Source of the DNA: Bolinopsis microptera
Taxonomy: Eukaryota; Ctenophora; Tentaculata; Lobata; Bolinopsidae
Assembly (NCBI RefSeq): GCF_026151205.1
Contig: NC_087073.1
Coordinates: forward strand, 10,610,411 to 10,674,410
Reading direction: 5' to 3'
DNA: 64,000 nt
Notes under the pieces: generated by a model
What the model saw: the letters and a program-made list of their open reading frames with translations, nothing else
Told to the model about the DNA's origin: nothing
The model's database searches: none
Shown: positions 9,864-20,786 of the stretch, piece by piece
How positions within the stretch are numbered: the first letter of the stretch is position 1
How the letters are laid out: each line of letters starts with the position of its first letter
Translations under genes and position numbers: made by a program

Positions 9864-11837
9864 ATGTCATATTGCAATTGTCACATAAAAAGCGAAGTGA
9901 AGACCGAAGAAGAGGATTTAATAAGCAAAACTGGAGGTTTCCTGTGTCCAGCATGTGGTGAACAACTTTTGAACGAGAATAATTTCCTTGAACATATCAG
10001 GGAACGCCATTATAAACCTGATCTGCAAGTACAAGATGAGGAACATAGCTTGTTACGTGAATTTACTGGAGGTTCTGTTCCTAACAATGGTCATGTTACA
10101 GAAGAAGATGGTTGTTGTGTTCGAAATAAATGTGACTTTAAATCAGAAGTAAAAACTGAGCAGAGTGAATTTAATGAAGAGGCTGGAGGCTTTCTCTGCT
10201 CAGTTTGTGGGGAACATTATGCGGATGAGGCTAGTTTTATTGAGCATATCAAGGATCACGTAAATACGTCTTGCAAACAAAAAAGACCAAGATGCAATGT
10301 AATTGAAAGTTTTAGTGGTTATAGTAGCGAAGTAGCTAAACCGGACTATTCTACCATCTATCAGAAGAATCCCAATTCTCAAGAAAGTGAAAACCTGTTG
10401 AAATGTCCCGATTGTTCGTATACAACAGCTCGTAAATCAAAATTCAAAAGGCATATAGATATTCACTCCGGTGAGAAACCATATAAATGTTCAGATTGTT
10501 CGTATGCAGCAGCTCGGAATTCAGATCTTAAAGTACATATAATGAAGATTCACTCGGGAGAGAAACAATTTATATGTTCAGATTGTTCGTATGCAACAGC
10601 TCGGAAATCAAACCTCAGAGTACATATGAAGACTCACTTCGGAGAGAAACCATATAAATGTCCAGATTGTTTGTATGCAGTAGTTTTGAAATCAGAGCTC
10701 AAAGTACATATGATGACTCACTCCGGTGAGAAACCATTTATATGTCCAGAATGTTCGTATGCAGCAGCTCGGAAATCAAACCTCAAATTTCATATAATGA
10801 GGACTCACTCCGGTGAGAAACCATTCAAATGTTCAGATTGTTCGTATGCAGCAGTTCGGAGATCAGATCTCAAAGTACATATGATGACTCACTCCGGACA
10901 GAAACCGAATAAATGTTCAGATTGTTCGTATGCAGCAGTTCGGAGATCAGATCTGAAAGTACATATGGTGACTCACTCCAGAGAGAAACCATATAAATGT
11001 CCAGAGTGTTCGTATGCAACAGCTCTGAAATCAAACCTCAGAGTACATCTGAAGACTCACTCCGGTGAGAAACCATTTAAATGTCCAGATTGTTCGTATG
11101 CAGCAGTTCGGAGATCAGATCTGAAAGTACATATGATGACTCACTCCGGACAGAAACCGAATAAATGTTCAGATTGTTCGTATGCAGTAGTTTGGAAATC
11201 AGAGCTCAAAGTACATATGATGACTCACTCCGGTGAGAAACCATTTATATGTCCAGAATGTTCGTATGCAGCAGCTCGGAAATCAAACCTCAAATTTCAT
11301 ATAATGAGGACTCACTCCGGTGAGAAACCATTCAAATGTTCAGATTGTTCGTATGCAGCAGTTCGGAGATCAGATCTCAAAGTACATATGATGACTCACT
11401 CCGGACAGAAACCGAATAAATGTTCAGATTGTTCGTATGCAGTAGTTTGGAAATCAGAGCTCAAAGTACATATGATGACTCACTCCGGTGAGAAACCATT
11501 TATATGTCCAGAATGTTCGTATGCAGCAGCTCGGAAATCAAACCTCAAATTTCATATAATGAGGACTCACTCCGGTGAGAAACCATTTAAATGTCCAGAT
11601 TGTTCGTATGCAGCAGTTCGGAAATCAGATCTCAAAGTACATATGATGACTCACTCCGGAGAGAAACCATTTAAATGTCCAGATTGTTCGTATGCAGCAG
11701 CTCTGAAATCAACTCTTCGGAATCATCTGAAGACTCACTCTGGTGAGAAACCATTTAAATGTCCATATTGTTCGTATGCAGCAGCTCGGAAATCAAGTCT
11801 ACTAAAACACCAGAAAATTCATGCTAGAGGAATCTAA
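9864..11837 (+). CDS. C2H2 zinc-finger protein, cluster copy 4 (657 aa, 19 fingers)
   Basis: The longest and best-preserved member of the cluster. It starts MSYCNCHIKSEVKTEEE, a short insertion relative to the other copies. It then carries the two N-terminal fingers, a second FKSEVKTEQ motif pair, and 17 array fingers ending in KCPYCSYAAARKSSLLKHQKIHARGI. That last finger differs from the rest and is probably the true C terminus of the family. Three-finger blocks (helix cores VVWKSELK or VVLKSELK, AARKSNLKFHIM, AVRRSDLK or AVRKSDLK) occur three times, so the array has grown by block duplication. Fingers are of the C-x2-C-S-Y class with C-x12-H spacing. HSGEKP or HSGQKP linkers are kept, as expected for tandem DNA-contacting fingers. 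DNA targets cannot be read from the sequence with confidence. Confidence 0.87.
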   Translation: MSYCNCHIKSEVKTEEEDLISKTGGFLCPACGEQLLNENNFLEHIRERHYKPDLQVQDEEHSLLREFTGGSVPNNGHVTEEDGCCVRNKCDFKSEVKTEQSEFNEEAGGFLCSVCGEHYADEASFIEHIKDHVNTSCKQKRPRCNVIESFSGYSSEVAKPDYSTIYQKNPNSQESENLLKCPDCSYTTARKSKFKRHIDIHSGEKPYKCSDCSYAAARNSDLKVHIMKIHSGEKQFICSDCSYATARKSNLRVHMKTHFGEKPYKCPDCLYAVVLKSELKVHMMTHSGEKPFICPECSYAAARKSNLKFHIMRTHSGEKPFKCSDCSYAAVRRSDLKVHMMTHSGQKPNKCSDCSYAAVRRSDLKVHMVTHSREKPYKCPECSYATALKSNLRVHLKTHSGEKPFKCPDCSYAAVRRSDLKVHMMTHSGQKPNKCSDCSYAVVWKSELKVHMMTHSGEKPFICPECSYAAARKSNLKFHIMRTHSGEKPFKCSDCSYAAVRRSDLKVHMMTHSGQKPNKCSDCSYAVVWKSELKVHMMTHSGEKPFICPECSYAAARKSNLKFHIMRTHSGEKPFKCPDCSYAAVRKSDLKVHMMTHSGEKPFKCPDCSYAAALKSTLRNHLKTHSGEKPFKCPYCSYAAARKSSLLKHQKIHARGI

Positions 11838-12336
11838 CCCTACTATACAGTATACACGAGAGAACTATACAAGTTTTCGCAGTAGAACTATACAAGTTTT
11901 CGCAGTAATCGTGACATATCTGCCAGCGTTTATTAGGGATCTTATATTAACTAATGTTTATATATGTCAACATATCTGTATCCTGGTGTTTTGCTGAAGA
12001 TTAAGTTCAAATTAGCAATACGGATAACATTTTCATTCTATAAATTCAATGACAAGTAGTTTCATTTCTTAATCAACTTTCACCTCTTCAAGCTGTATAA
12101 CTTACCCGAAAAACTTAAATGTTGCGTTGATGTAATCTGTAACATATTACTAACTACAATATGTACAGTTTGATTGTATACACATGCACATAACCATGGA
12201 TAACATATTACCAAAATTAGGATAATAAGCTCTGTTAATTTGCAGGTGGAGTTATATACCTGAGTAGTAACTATGGTAACTAAGTGGTAACTAGGTGGTA
12301 ACTTAGTAACTAGGTGGTAACTAAGTTAATTTGCAG
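11838..12336. other. Spacer between zinc-finger copy 4 and the first BLTP2 exon
   Basis: No gene seen. It contains a doubled AACTATACAAGTTTTCGCAG, cluster spacer sequence, and from 12241 a run of GTAACT/GGTAAC repeats. The 20 bp before and across the next exon acceptor (GTTAATTTGCAGGTGGAGTT) also occur 90 bp upstream at 12236. Confidence 0.6.
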
Positions 12337-13606
12337 GTGGAGTTTGAGGACTACGAGTTCGACCAGAAGATCTCACAGAACTACCTGATAATGCAGGCTG
12401 CTTGCAGGGAGATAGAGAGTAGTATGGGAAACTTTGAGAGACAGGGATCTGATACTCCTGAGCCGGAGAACCAGCAACTTAACTGTAAGTTAGTTTGGGG
12501 GGGGGATCTGAGGGGGGGGGGGCAACTTTGAGAGACAGGGATTGGGGGAGGGGATCTGCGTTGTAACTTAAATGTACCGGAGGGGGTTCTTGACACCTAT
12601 ATACATATGATACGATAGTTTGAAGTAACAGAAGCTTTGAAAAACATGTGTTAATCGTATTCAAACCAAATGTAAATCAGAAATATAGCTAAAATCACAC
12701 ATGTGTCCATCAACTAGCCTCTAACTAATGTATAATTTAACTTTACAGTATCTGAACTTGCTGACAACTCCTTCACAACTAGTTCAAGTTTCTGGGAGAC
12801 TTACTACGACTTCCAGCGGTTTTACAAGGTACCTATAGCAGTTAAACCTTTTAGTGTACCTCAAACTTGGCTACCTTTAGTAATGCCCTTGGTTGTTCTT
12901 AGTTACCCTTAGTAACCCTTAGTAATACCTTTAGTTACCTTAATTACTTAGTTACCCTTAGTTACCCTTAGTAATGCCCTTAGTTATACCTTTAGTTACC
13001 CTTAATTACTTAGTTACCCTTAGTTACCCTTAGCAATACCTTTAGTTACCCTTAATTACTTAGTTACCCTTACCGTAACTCTCCCAGGAGCAGGCAGAGA
13101 AGACTCCAGAAGAAGCAGTGAAGCTAGCAACCCTCTTAGTAACAGAAGTGCGTATGTGTGTCTGTGCTGATGAGAGTCTGAACGGGCATGACAACGTAGT
13201 GGACATGATTAACAGGCTGGATGACGGGACTGAGGTTCCACCTGATCTCAGGTCAGTCAGAAAATGGGCACTAAGTATTGAGCATCGATCTTTAACTAAT
13301 TAACTAAATGTATAATTACAGGGTTTAATTAACAAGTTAACTGATATTGAACTAATTAACTAATTGTATAATTACCGGGTTTAATTAACTAGTGAATCGA
13401 TCTTTAACTAATTAACTAATTGTAAAATTACTGGGTTTAATTAACAAGTTAACTGGTATTGAACTAATTAACTAATTGTATAATTACCGGGTTCAGGTTC
13501 ACCACCCTCTGGGGACGAGCTGTGTCCGGTACCTGGACCACCTTTTCCCTACAACTCCGCAACTTCAGCACTGAACTGATACGAATCAACAACGGAGCTA
13601 TCAGGG
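12337..13606 (+). CDS. BLTP2: BLTP2-like lipid-transfer protein, first four exons in the window
   Basis: Exons: 12337-12484, 12749-12828, 13088-13251, 13497-13606. All junctions are GT/AG and phase-consistent. They encode VEFEDYEFDQKISQNYLIMQ..., LSELADNSF..FWETYYDFQRFYK, EQAEKTPEEAVKLATLLVTE... and FTTLWGRAVSGTWTTFSLQL RNFSTELIRI. The WGRAVxGTW..LQLRNF block, followed across the next intron by a GFWDK-type block, is the arrangement of the Fmp27/SABRE/hobbit/KIAA0100 family, the bridge-like RBG proteins that conduct lipids at ER-plasma membrane contacts. Known family length is about 2,200 residues, so roughly 800 N-terminal residues are missing here. I found no exons for them between 1 and 12.3 kb, so they lie left of the window and the zinc-finger cluster would then sit within another intron. 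BLTP1 is the nearest alternative; the C terminus favours BLTP2. Confidence 0.72.
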
Positions 13607-15600
13607 GTTAGTCTTACCCTACTTTTAAAAGGGGATTTTCGATATAATAGTTGTCCAACAAACTAGGACCAGTGACCGAACTTTTGAGGGGTCCCGATCC
13701 CAACCGCCCACTGGTGCCCGCGGTGCTGCTATGCCCATATTTGGTCCCTTTTTTGCTCAATGATGCCAAATCATCTCAACATGCCCAAATCCCAGATTTA
13801 GGTGCTCCACTTACAGTGGTCTCCTGACCTCGATTTGCTTGAATCTCAAAAATGGTATTTTGTCGAGCTGAACATCCTGCATCCTTTGAACATCTTCGAT
13901 TTGCTTCAATCTCAACAAGAATTGCGCCGGTTAGCAGACGCTAGATTTCCATCAACCGTAGTGATTGCCATGCCTTTTAAAATTTAAAATTAAAATTAAC
14001 GATAGTTTCATGTTGGTCAAAATGTTAAATAATGGTTCTTTATTCACCATTCTTGGGGCGCTACGGAACACAAAATGGAGGGGTTGTCAATTAGTCAAAT
14101 TTAAAAAGTTAAATGACCGGACACCGTAGCGCCTGCGTCTGTGTGGTGATATGCAGTTAAAAGTCATGAAATACGTAGTAGGTAACCGTAATGCAACTCA
14201 TGATAACAGTTATGGTCCATTTCGTATAACAAATCAAGCTCTCGCAACAAAACGAGAAGTTAGTACGTTGTACTGCATCATGATCAATGATCAAGTAAAG
14301 AAAAGCGTGAGCTACAGGCTACTCAACACGTCATGTAATGTATAAAATCCGGGAAATCGCTTGTTATCTAAATCAATTGGCGCCGCGCGCAATCGAAAGT
14401 GTAATTCGATCAATCGTAAAATCGTGCAAACGTATGCGGAGGGTAACCATGGCGACTAAACCATAACTGCTCTGCGCGCGGAGAATATGCATTAAAATAA
14501 CGTATGCGGAGGGTTATGCATGTTTTGCTTTGTGACACCACGAAAAACTTAGCTACCTACTATACCCATTCTCAATTCCTTCCACTTCTATACATCTTAT
14601 GCCTTTTTAAAGAAAAAGACAGTTGATGTAAAAAATGGCGAGCTGGAGGCCTGTCTTAAAGGTTCTAGTTCGACGTATCAGAGCTTCTTCAGCTAATGGA
14701 TATGAGTGTGTCATCTTTAGAGGCACTAATTTTACAGTGTATCATGTATGTGTCTTTTCGTGTCATCATTTTTTGTTTTGTCTTCATTCGTTTATTCTTT
14801 TTGACTGTATAATTTTTAATTAGTTATCTTATAGAACTAGTTCACTTCACTCGCGGACAGTCCTTGTTTCATCCCTAGCTCACACTTTCATTACGACTTT
14901 GGTCGCCTACCACATGTCTCTACTTTACTTCTTTGGCTTAATTTTCTTAAGTGTGATCTCTTTCAATTTACCTCGAGGAGACTTTGCTATTTATGTTGTA
15001 ATTTAAGTAGTCTCGTTTTCAAATAGTCTCGTTTTCAAGTAATCTCGTTTTCAAGTAGTCTCGTTTTTAAGTAGTCTCGTTTTCAAGTAGTCTCGTTTTC
15101 AAGTAGTCTCGTTTTCAAGTAGTCTCGTTTTTAAGTAGTCTCGTTTTCTATTTGCCTGTCAATATTATGCAAAATCAGTCCTTGCCTACATCAATCTAAG
15201 CATACTATAACTATTTCTTCTCATCACACCTTATTATGCGTATCACTTAATTAAAAAATTTTTCAGTTCTTTCTGAACAATCAAGTCATTATAAAGCACC
15301 ACACTCTGTGACTATAAGGACCTTCACCCTGCAACATGACTATTACACCTCATCACTCGTTAAATATTTAAATTAAATCGTTTGAGATTTTGAATCGATA
15401 ATTAACCCTAATTATCTTCGCTCGTGCTTCCACTTAATTAAAGGCACGTTACTCCATGTTCTACTATTCTAGCTCCTCATGGAAGTGAGTAATCTCTAAA
15501 CTAAGGTTCAGTTTACTATTTGTCCACTTCTTCTCTGCCAAAGACCTGTTTCCCTGCACTTTGCTTTTAACACCATCATTCATCCTCCATGATATTCCAA
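13607..15600. other. Start of the 16.5-kb BLTP2 intron
   Basis: From 13640 to about 13820 there is a diverged single arm of the TTAA foldback described at 38.3-39.6 kb (shared block CAACAAACTAGGACCAGTGA followed by CGAACTTTTGAGG). A short ATG frame at 14635-14823 (MASWRPVLKVLVRRIRASSA...) has a possible GTATGT donor but is not recognised. From about 15000 to 15150 there are nine copies of a 16-bp TAGTCTCGTTTTCAAG repeat. Confidence 0.5.
15000..15155. repeat. 16-bp tandem repeat TAGTCTCGTTTTCAAG
   Basis: About nine head-to-tail copies with a C/T variant in the T-rich part. It lies inside the BLTP2 intron and has no coding potential. Confidence 0.85.
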
Positions 15601-15614
15601 CTCCAGGTCCAAGT

Positions 15615-16785
15615 ATTTTTTTATTGAAATCTTTCAAATCAGTCAATTACATACAAGTTTACACAATGAATTAGTTAAATATAATATTGTCCTCTAAGCA
15701 TGGATTGTCAAAGTTGAAATTGTCTCGGACAAAATGTATGTAACCAAAGGACCTGAGGGTCACCAAAACACAGATATTGAGTGCAAATGCAGCTCCTGCA
15801 CAAGCATGGGCCCTTATAAAATTGTAATAAGTTACTTTAAACAAAATCACACACCCATTCAATAAATTCATAAAATATTGTGCTGTGAGATGAAATTGAG
15901 AAATATGTGAATGCAGACAGCAAGAATAGATAATCTTGAATAAACTATTTTACGGATTTGTTTCTATTGAATAGTCAAGTTCAGAGTCCGAATCCACCGG
16001 GATAATTTTCCCCCACATGTAAGTGGAAAGTTTACTTTTAAAATCAGTGATACTCTCTATCTCACGGATATCTAGAGGAATGTGATTCCACTTAGTGTGG
16101 GTCCTATAGAAGAAATTCTTGGCAAAAGCGTTGGAGCTAGCTCGAGGTGAGATAGAGCTTACAAAACATAGAGAGTCCATGTGACTATTTCTGAGCCTTG
16201 AGTGGCCTTGAAATGGTTGCAAATATGAGGGTAAAGTGACAGGTATATGTTGCTTCACAATTTTAAAGAAGAAGATGAGATCCAAGAAGTCAAAGCGGTC
16301 TTCAATCGGCATAATCTTCAGCTGTCTGCATTTTTGAATGTATGTGGATGGTGGATAACTCATATACTCCTCGTGAAGAATCCACTTAATAGCACGCTTT
16401 TGGAGGCCCTCCAGCTTGCTTATCTGGGATTTTGCGACTGGTCTCCATATAACCGAGCAATGCTCAAAAAGGCTCCTCACTAAAGTGAGATACAGTACTC
16501 TACGACGATTTACGTCTTGGACAAAATAACAATTTCTTCTCGCCATGCCTAATTTTTGGTTTGCCTTAGAAAGGACCTTGGAGCACTGATCTTTCCAATC
16601 GAGATTTGATGTCACAATTACACCCAGATCCTTTTCATGATCAACATAGTCAAGTGTGATTCTTCCCATGGAGTATACAAAGTTAAAGAGTGGTAGGACA
16701 CTAAGGAGGGAAACTGTTTCGGATATCCTATAGGGAAGTATAGTTTGACTTTTATGCCGCACTACATATATTAGCCCATGCACCG
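15615..16785 (-). mobile_element. 5'-truncated non-LTR retrotransposon (jockey/CR1-like), 3' part
   Basis: The minus-strand frame 16783-15950 (277 residues) is the C-terminal region that follows the reverse-transcriptase core in jockey/CR1/L2-type ORF2 proteins. It shows DHEKDLGVIVTSNLDWKDQC, KANQKLGMARRN, the R-x-LYLTLVRSLFEHCSVIWRP segment, LEGLQKRAIKWIL and a final WNHIPLDI..ITDFKSKLS. The catalytic RT palm and the endonuclease are absent, so the copy is 5'-truncated, as is usual for these elements. Downstream on the minus strand a ~330-bp 3' region ends near 15615 in AATAAAAAAATA. The insertion lies within the left copy of the duplicated GalNAc-transferase segment and is missing from the right copy. 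Confidence 0.82.
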
Positions 16786-17241
16786 TAGAAGATCAGTGTT
16801 CCAGCCTCCAGAACGGTAATAATAATGATAACACCTGCCACACAAGTCACAAGGGTTACCCAACAGTACGGGGCCACTGCACACTTTCACATAGAAGAGC
16901 GTGCTCTACCAAGCCTGTTAGTCACCTGTAAGCTATAAGGGGACGAGTAACACGAGCCCTTCACCGCACCGCACCACGTCCTCATTTACTCAGGTTTATA
17001 GATTGCTAATGATTAGTTCACCTGTTACATTGCTTCAGCTGATAGCCTCTTATACGGATACATCTTTTACAACTACAATGTTAGTGTGCAGTTTCCACTT
17101 ACTTTCAACGAGTATCTCCATTTCAACATAGTTTAATCAAATCTTATTTGTTTTGCACATCATACAATTATTGATATTAATGAAAAGGTTTTGGATTTTG
17201 ATTGTCGAATTTCCCCTTTCAATATATTCCCTTCTAGAGCA

Positions 17242-18998
17242 ATGAGACTGCTGAGAAGGAGATGTGTTATCCGACCTATCCTCTACTACACTGGTATAGC
17301 TCTGCTGTTATGTGCGGGAATATTCTACAGCTTCACTGCTTCTGAGGAGGGTAATATGTACTGGACAACAGGGGTTTGGTCTCAAAATAGAAGTGAAACT
17401 ATCATCAATCAGACCGAGACTTTGGTGACTCGAAGCAGCGATGTTTTGATTCCTAATACGAAACCAAGATTATATTTTGAAACAGATGCCTCATATAGAG
17501 AACGCTTAGAACTGGAATCAAACATCCAGTACAGTGCTATGTTCAAGAAACTGGATAAGCCCTATTTTGATACAAGAGAGGGGTACAATGAAAGTTATGT
17601 GGACTCTCTACCTCTGCTTCGGAATATTCCAGACTACAGACCTCCTGGTTGTGAGAACATCACCTACCCCACCAGCAACACCACTGTCTCCGTCCTCCTA
17701 AACTATCACAACGAGGTCCTCTCTCTTCTGCTCCGCTCTATCTACACCATCCTAGCTGCTATTCCTCCGCATAACTTATGTGAGCTGATATTGGTGGACG
17801 ATGCCAGTAATTTCACTTCTTATCCGGACCTGGAGAGGTTGGAGCCCCTTGTTTCTCAGTTTACTGTCACAGTCAGGTATTTCAGGTTTGAAACTAACAG
17901 GGGACTGATTTATTCAAGGGTTTTTGCAGCTAAGAAGGCTAGGGGTGAGACTTTACTTGTTCTGGATAGTCACGTTGAGATGAGGAAGGGATTTCTGGAG
18001 CCGCTGCTGCAGATCTCTGACAGAAATTACCGAGCTATTATTGCTCCCGTGTTTGATTTCATCGAGACCTTCAAGATGATCCACTGGAATTACGATGGTC
18101 ATGGTCTTGGATATGACGCATATCTCAACTGGGTATGGGTCGTCAATGTAACAACTGGAACAGAACCCTTGGAAGATGCCTGGTATATTAGGTGGAGCGT
18201 TTCTAATGACTAAGCGGCGTATGGAGGAGATAGATTATTTCGGAAAAGGTCTGGTCGGATGGGGAGGTGAGAATATAGATATTTCTCTTAAGAATCTGAT
18301 GTGTGGTGGGGAAATCTGGGGAGTTCCTTGTTCCAGGTGCCTTCACTTTGCTGCTTCTAGGAAACCTCAGTTCCACGGTGATCGTGTGCGCGCATCTGAG
18401 ACTAACAATGAAGTTACAGTCGCTAAATCTTATTTAGATGATCATCAGTTTGAGGAGTTTTTGAAGGGTAGACCTGGATATAAGGAGGATCTCGCCGATA
18501 AGAGGGCTGTTGCAGAGAATCAGAAACTGTTACAAGACTTGAAATGTGATAGAGATTGGGAGTGGGTGAGGGATCATTTGATGGATCCTGTTATAGAGAG
18601 CTTTCTCCTCTAAAAGCCAGATCGCTGTAGGGTTGATGTTTGGTGAGCAGTGTATCAAAGTTGAGGGTGAAGATGTTTTTAAACTTCACTCCTGCGACAG
18701 TTCTCAGCCGTTTGTTAACCAGTTGAGGCTATCTAAAAGGTTTGAATTCCGGTGGGGTAAGCAGAAGTGTTTTGACATCGGCTGGACTCCTCCCAGATTA
18801 GCATCCTGTCACCGTCAAGAAGGGCATCAGAAGTTCCATTATTCTATCCTTACTAAACAATTGTCTAACAAGGCTCAAGATTCTTGTCTTACGTTCAATC
18901 CTGAGGACTCAACATTAGCCTTTAAAAAATGCGCTCAAAACAGTCCTGATCAAAAACTTTATTTTAAAACGATCTACCACCCAGATTTGATACCGTAG
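17242..18998 (+). pseudogene. Polypeptide GalNAc-transferase-like copy A, two frameshifts
   Basis: Nearly identical to the intact copy at 20787-22541. Relative to it there are two one-base insertions: a third C in GAACCCTTGG near 18168, after the codons for GTEP, and a C in GAGAGCTTTCTCC near 18603, just before the lectin domain. The result is three open pieces, 17242-18213, 18176-18613 and 18633-18998. Each piece keeps the family motifs in its own frame, and no other stop is present. That fits either a very young pseudogene or base-call errors in short homopolymers. A 21-codon upstream frame starting at ATG 17180 runs through the real start, its TGA overlapping the ATG (CAATGA). Confidence 0.8.
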
Positions 18999-20024
18999 TG
19001 AAATATACTGGTTTATATATACAGCGATCAGGCTATCTATTATATTCCATAACTGCTTTCACTGATCAATTCCTCCATTTCACAATGTTCTAGGTCAATT
19101 AATAATGATGATCTCCCGATTTCGATAAACAATGTTTCATTTTTCATCTCGTGTTGTAGTTACCTGTAAAAAACGACGAAGGGGGTGATCATGATAAAAT
19201 CAACACAGAAGATGGTGAAATTGTTAACCCCTCCAGGTGATGAGGGTAATTGTCGAGGTGCTGATTAAACGGGCCGTATATTATTCACTTTGATCGCTCA
19301 TTCTTCTATAACCTCACCTATGACATAACACCCTTTGTTTTCTTAACTGTTACCAAACTATCAGCATCTGCCTCCTATGCGAGGGAAGTAGACTAGTTTA
19401 ATACAGGGTTACCCTTATATTTTTACTGTTAACATTGGCCTCGTCAAAGCACGCATCTCCATGTAGATTAGGGAGGAAGATTTCTGTTCAGTATTATACG
19501 TATTCATCCTTTGAGTTAGACGTCTTTGGAGTTTGATTAGTTGGAAATTTTTTCTTATATTTGAGTCTATGCAAATGGTATTATTTGACAAATTATCTCC
19601 TTTTCACTTATTGTTCATTGTGGTCACGCATCAAATCAATGGTGAATTGTGATAACACCACCAGGTTTATATGGCCCACTCGGAATATGAAAGGAAATTG
19701 TGTAAAGAAGTTAATACTCTATTATAGGGTTGCGTGTGGGCAGTCACCCTTCGGCAACTCAGTAGTCAGTATGCACTGTTCCTATAGGGAACCCTCAACC
19801 CATCTCTAAAATACAAAACACAACAATATCTACTTACGTTCCCATGATGTGGGAACGATATGATATGTTCAACACAGATACACAAACTAATCATACTATT
19901 TACTACTACTTCTACTACTATTCTAGCTCCTCATGGAACTAAAAGTAGTCTCTAAATTGAGGGTCAATTTACTATTTGTCCACTTATTCTCTGCCAAAGA
20001 CCTGTTTCCCTGCATCTGTATAAT

Positions 20025-20412
20025 TGGGCACTTACTCCCTTCCCCGATTCCTTTGTTTGTTGTTTCTCTCTTCCCCGGTTCTATCTTCTGTTAGTTTTAA
20101 CCAACTGATGTACTTATATGAGTAGCGTTGTTCAATTAGTATCATATTAATTGTGCATTTACTGCAATTAATATGAACGATGTTCCTTGTATAATTGGGT
20201 CCTTACTCCCTTCCCCGATTCCTTTGTTTGTTGTTTCTCTCTTCCCCGGTTCTATCTTCTGTTAGTTTTAACCAACTGATGTACTTATATGAGTAGCGTT
20301 GTTCAATTAGTATTATATTAATTGTGCATTCACTGCAATTAATATGAACGATGTTCCTTGTATAATTGGGAACTTACTCCCTTCCCCGATTCCTTTGTTT
20401 GCCGTTTCTCTG
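20025..20412. repeat. ~164-bp tandem repeat upstream of GalNAc-transferase B
   Basis: Units start near 20026, 20190 and 20356. They contain TCCCTTCCCCGATTCCTTTG and GAGTAGCGTTGTTCAATTAG. The third copy is cut short. Confidence 0.85.
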
Positions 20413-20612
20413 GCTACAAGACAACTTCACCCAATTTGTACTTTTCCTTAACTGGGTAGCTTGGGAGATTAATTATAAACCCAATCAGTTTACCTAGTTA
20501 ACTTTGCAACGACAACTTCACCCAATCATCACTAGAAATTTAGAGATCACTTAAAAATTAGACAGGTTTCCAAATGCAGCTTTAGCAGCTTTAGCTGTGG
20601 AGTCAAAACAGA

Positions 20613-20723
20613 GACAATGTTTCATTAATGTAAATTTTAAAAGGTTATTTTAATAATACTAAATTATTTATTAACAATATTAATATAATATCCTTTTAAA
20701 ATTTAAATTAATGCTACATTGTC
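20613..20723. repeat. 111-bp AT-rich inverted repeat
   Basis: The arms GACAATGTTTCATTAATGTA and TTTTAAAAGG pair with CCTTTTAAAA and TTAATGCTACATTGTC. It is a probable small MITE, 60 bp upstream of GalNAc-transferase B. Confidence 0.7.
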
Positions 20724-20786
20724 TAATATATATATATATTAGCCCATGTACTTTTCCCCCCTGTGACTGCAATAGTTCCTAGAGCA

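Larger units (their letters stand above)
18999..20786. other. Region between the two GalNAc-transferase copies
   Basis: No gene called. The first ~50 bp after the stop still match the region after copy B. The segment 19916-20015 (CTAGCTCCTCATGGAA to CCTGTTTCCCTGCA) repeats 15469-15565 and so marks the left edge of the duplicated block. From 20025 there are 2.4 copies of a ~164-bp unit that begins TGTATAATTGGG. Confidence 0.6.

Noticed and set aside
12381-12664. Minus-strand proline-rich frames
   Set aside because: Antisense of a BLTP2 exon and G-run intron sequence.
17191-17241. Upstream extension of the GalNAc-transferase A frame
   Set aside because: It begins with TTG and has no ATG; similarity to copy B starts only at CTAGAGCAATGAG.
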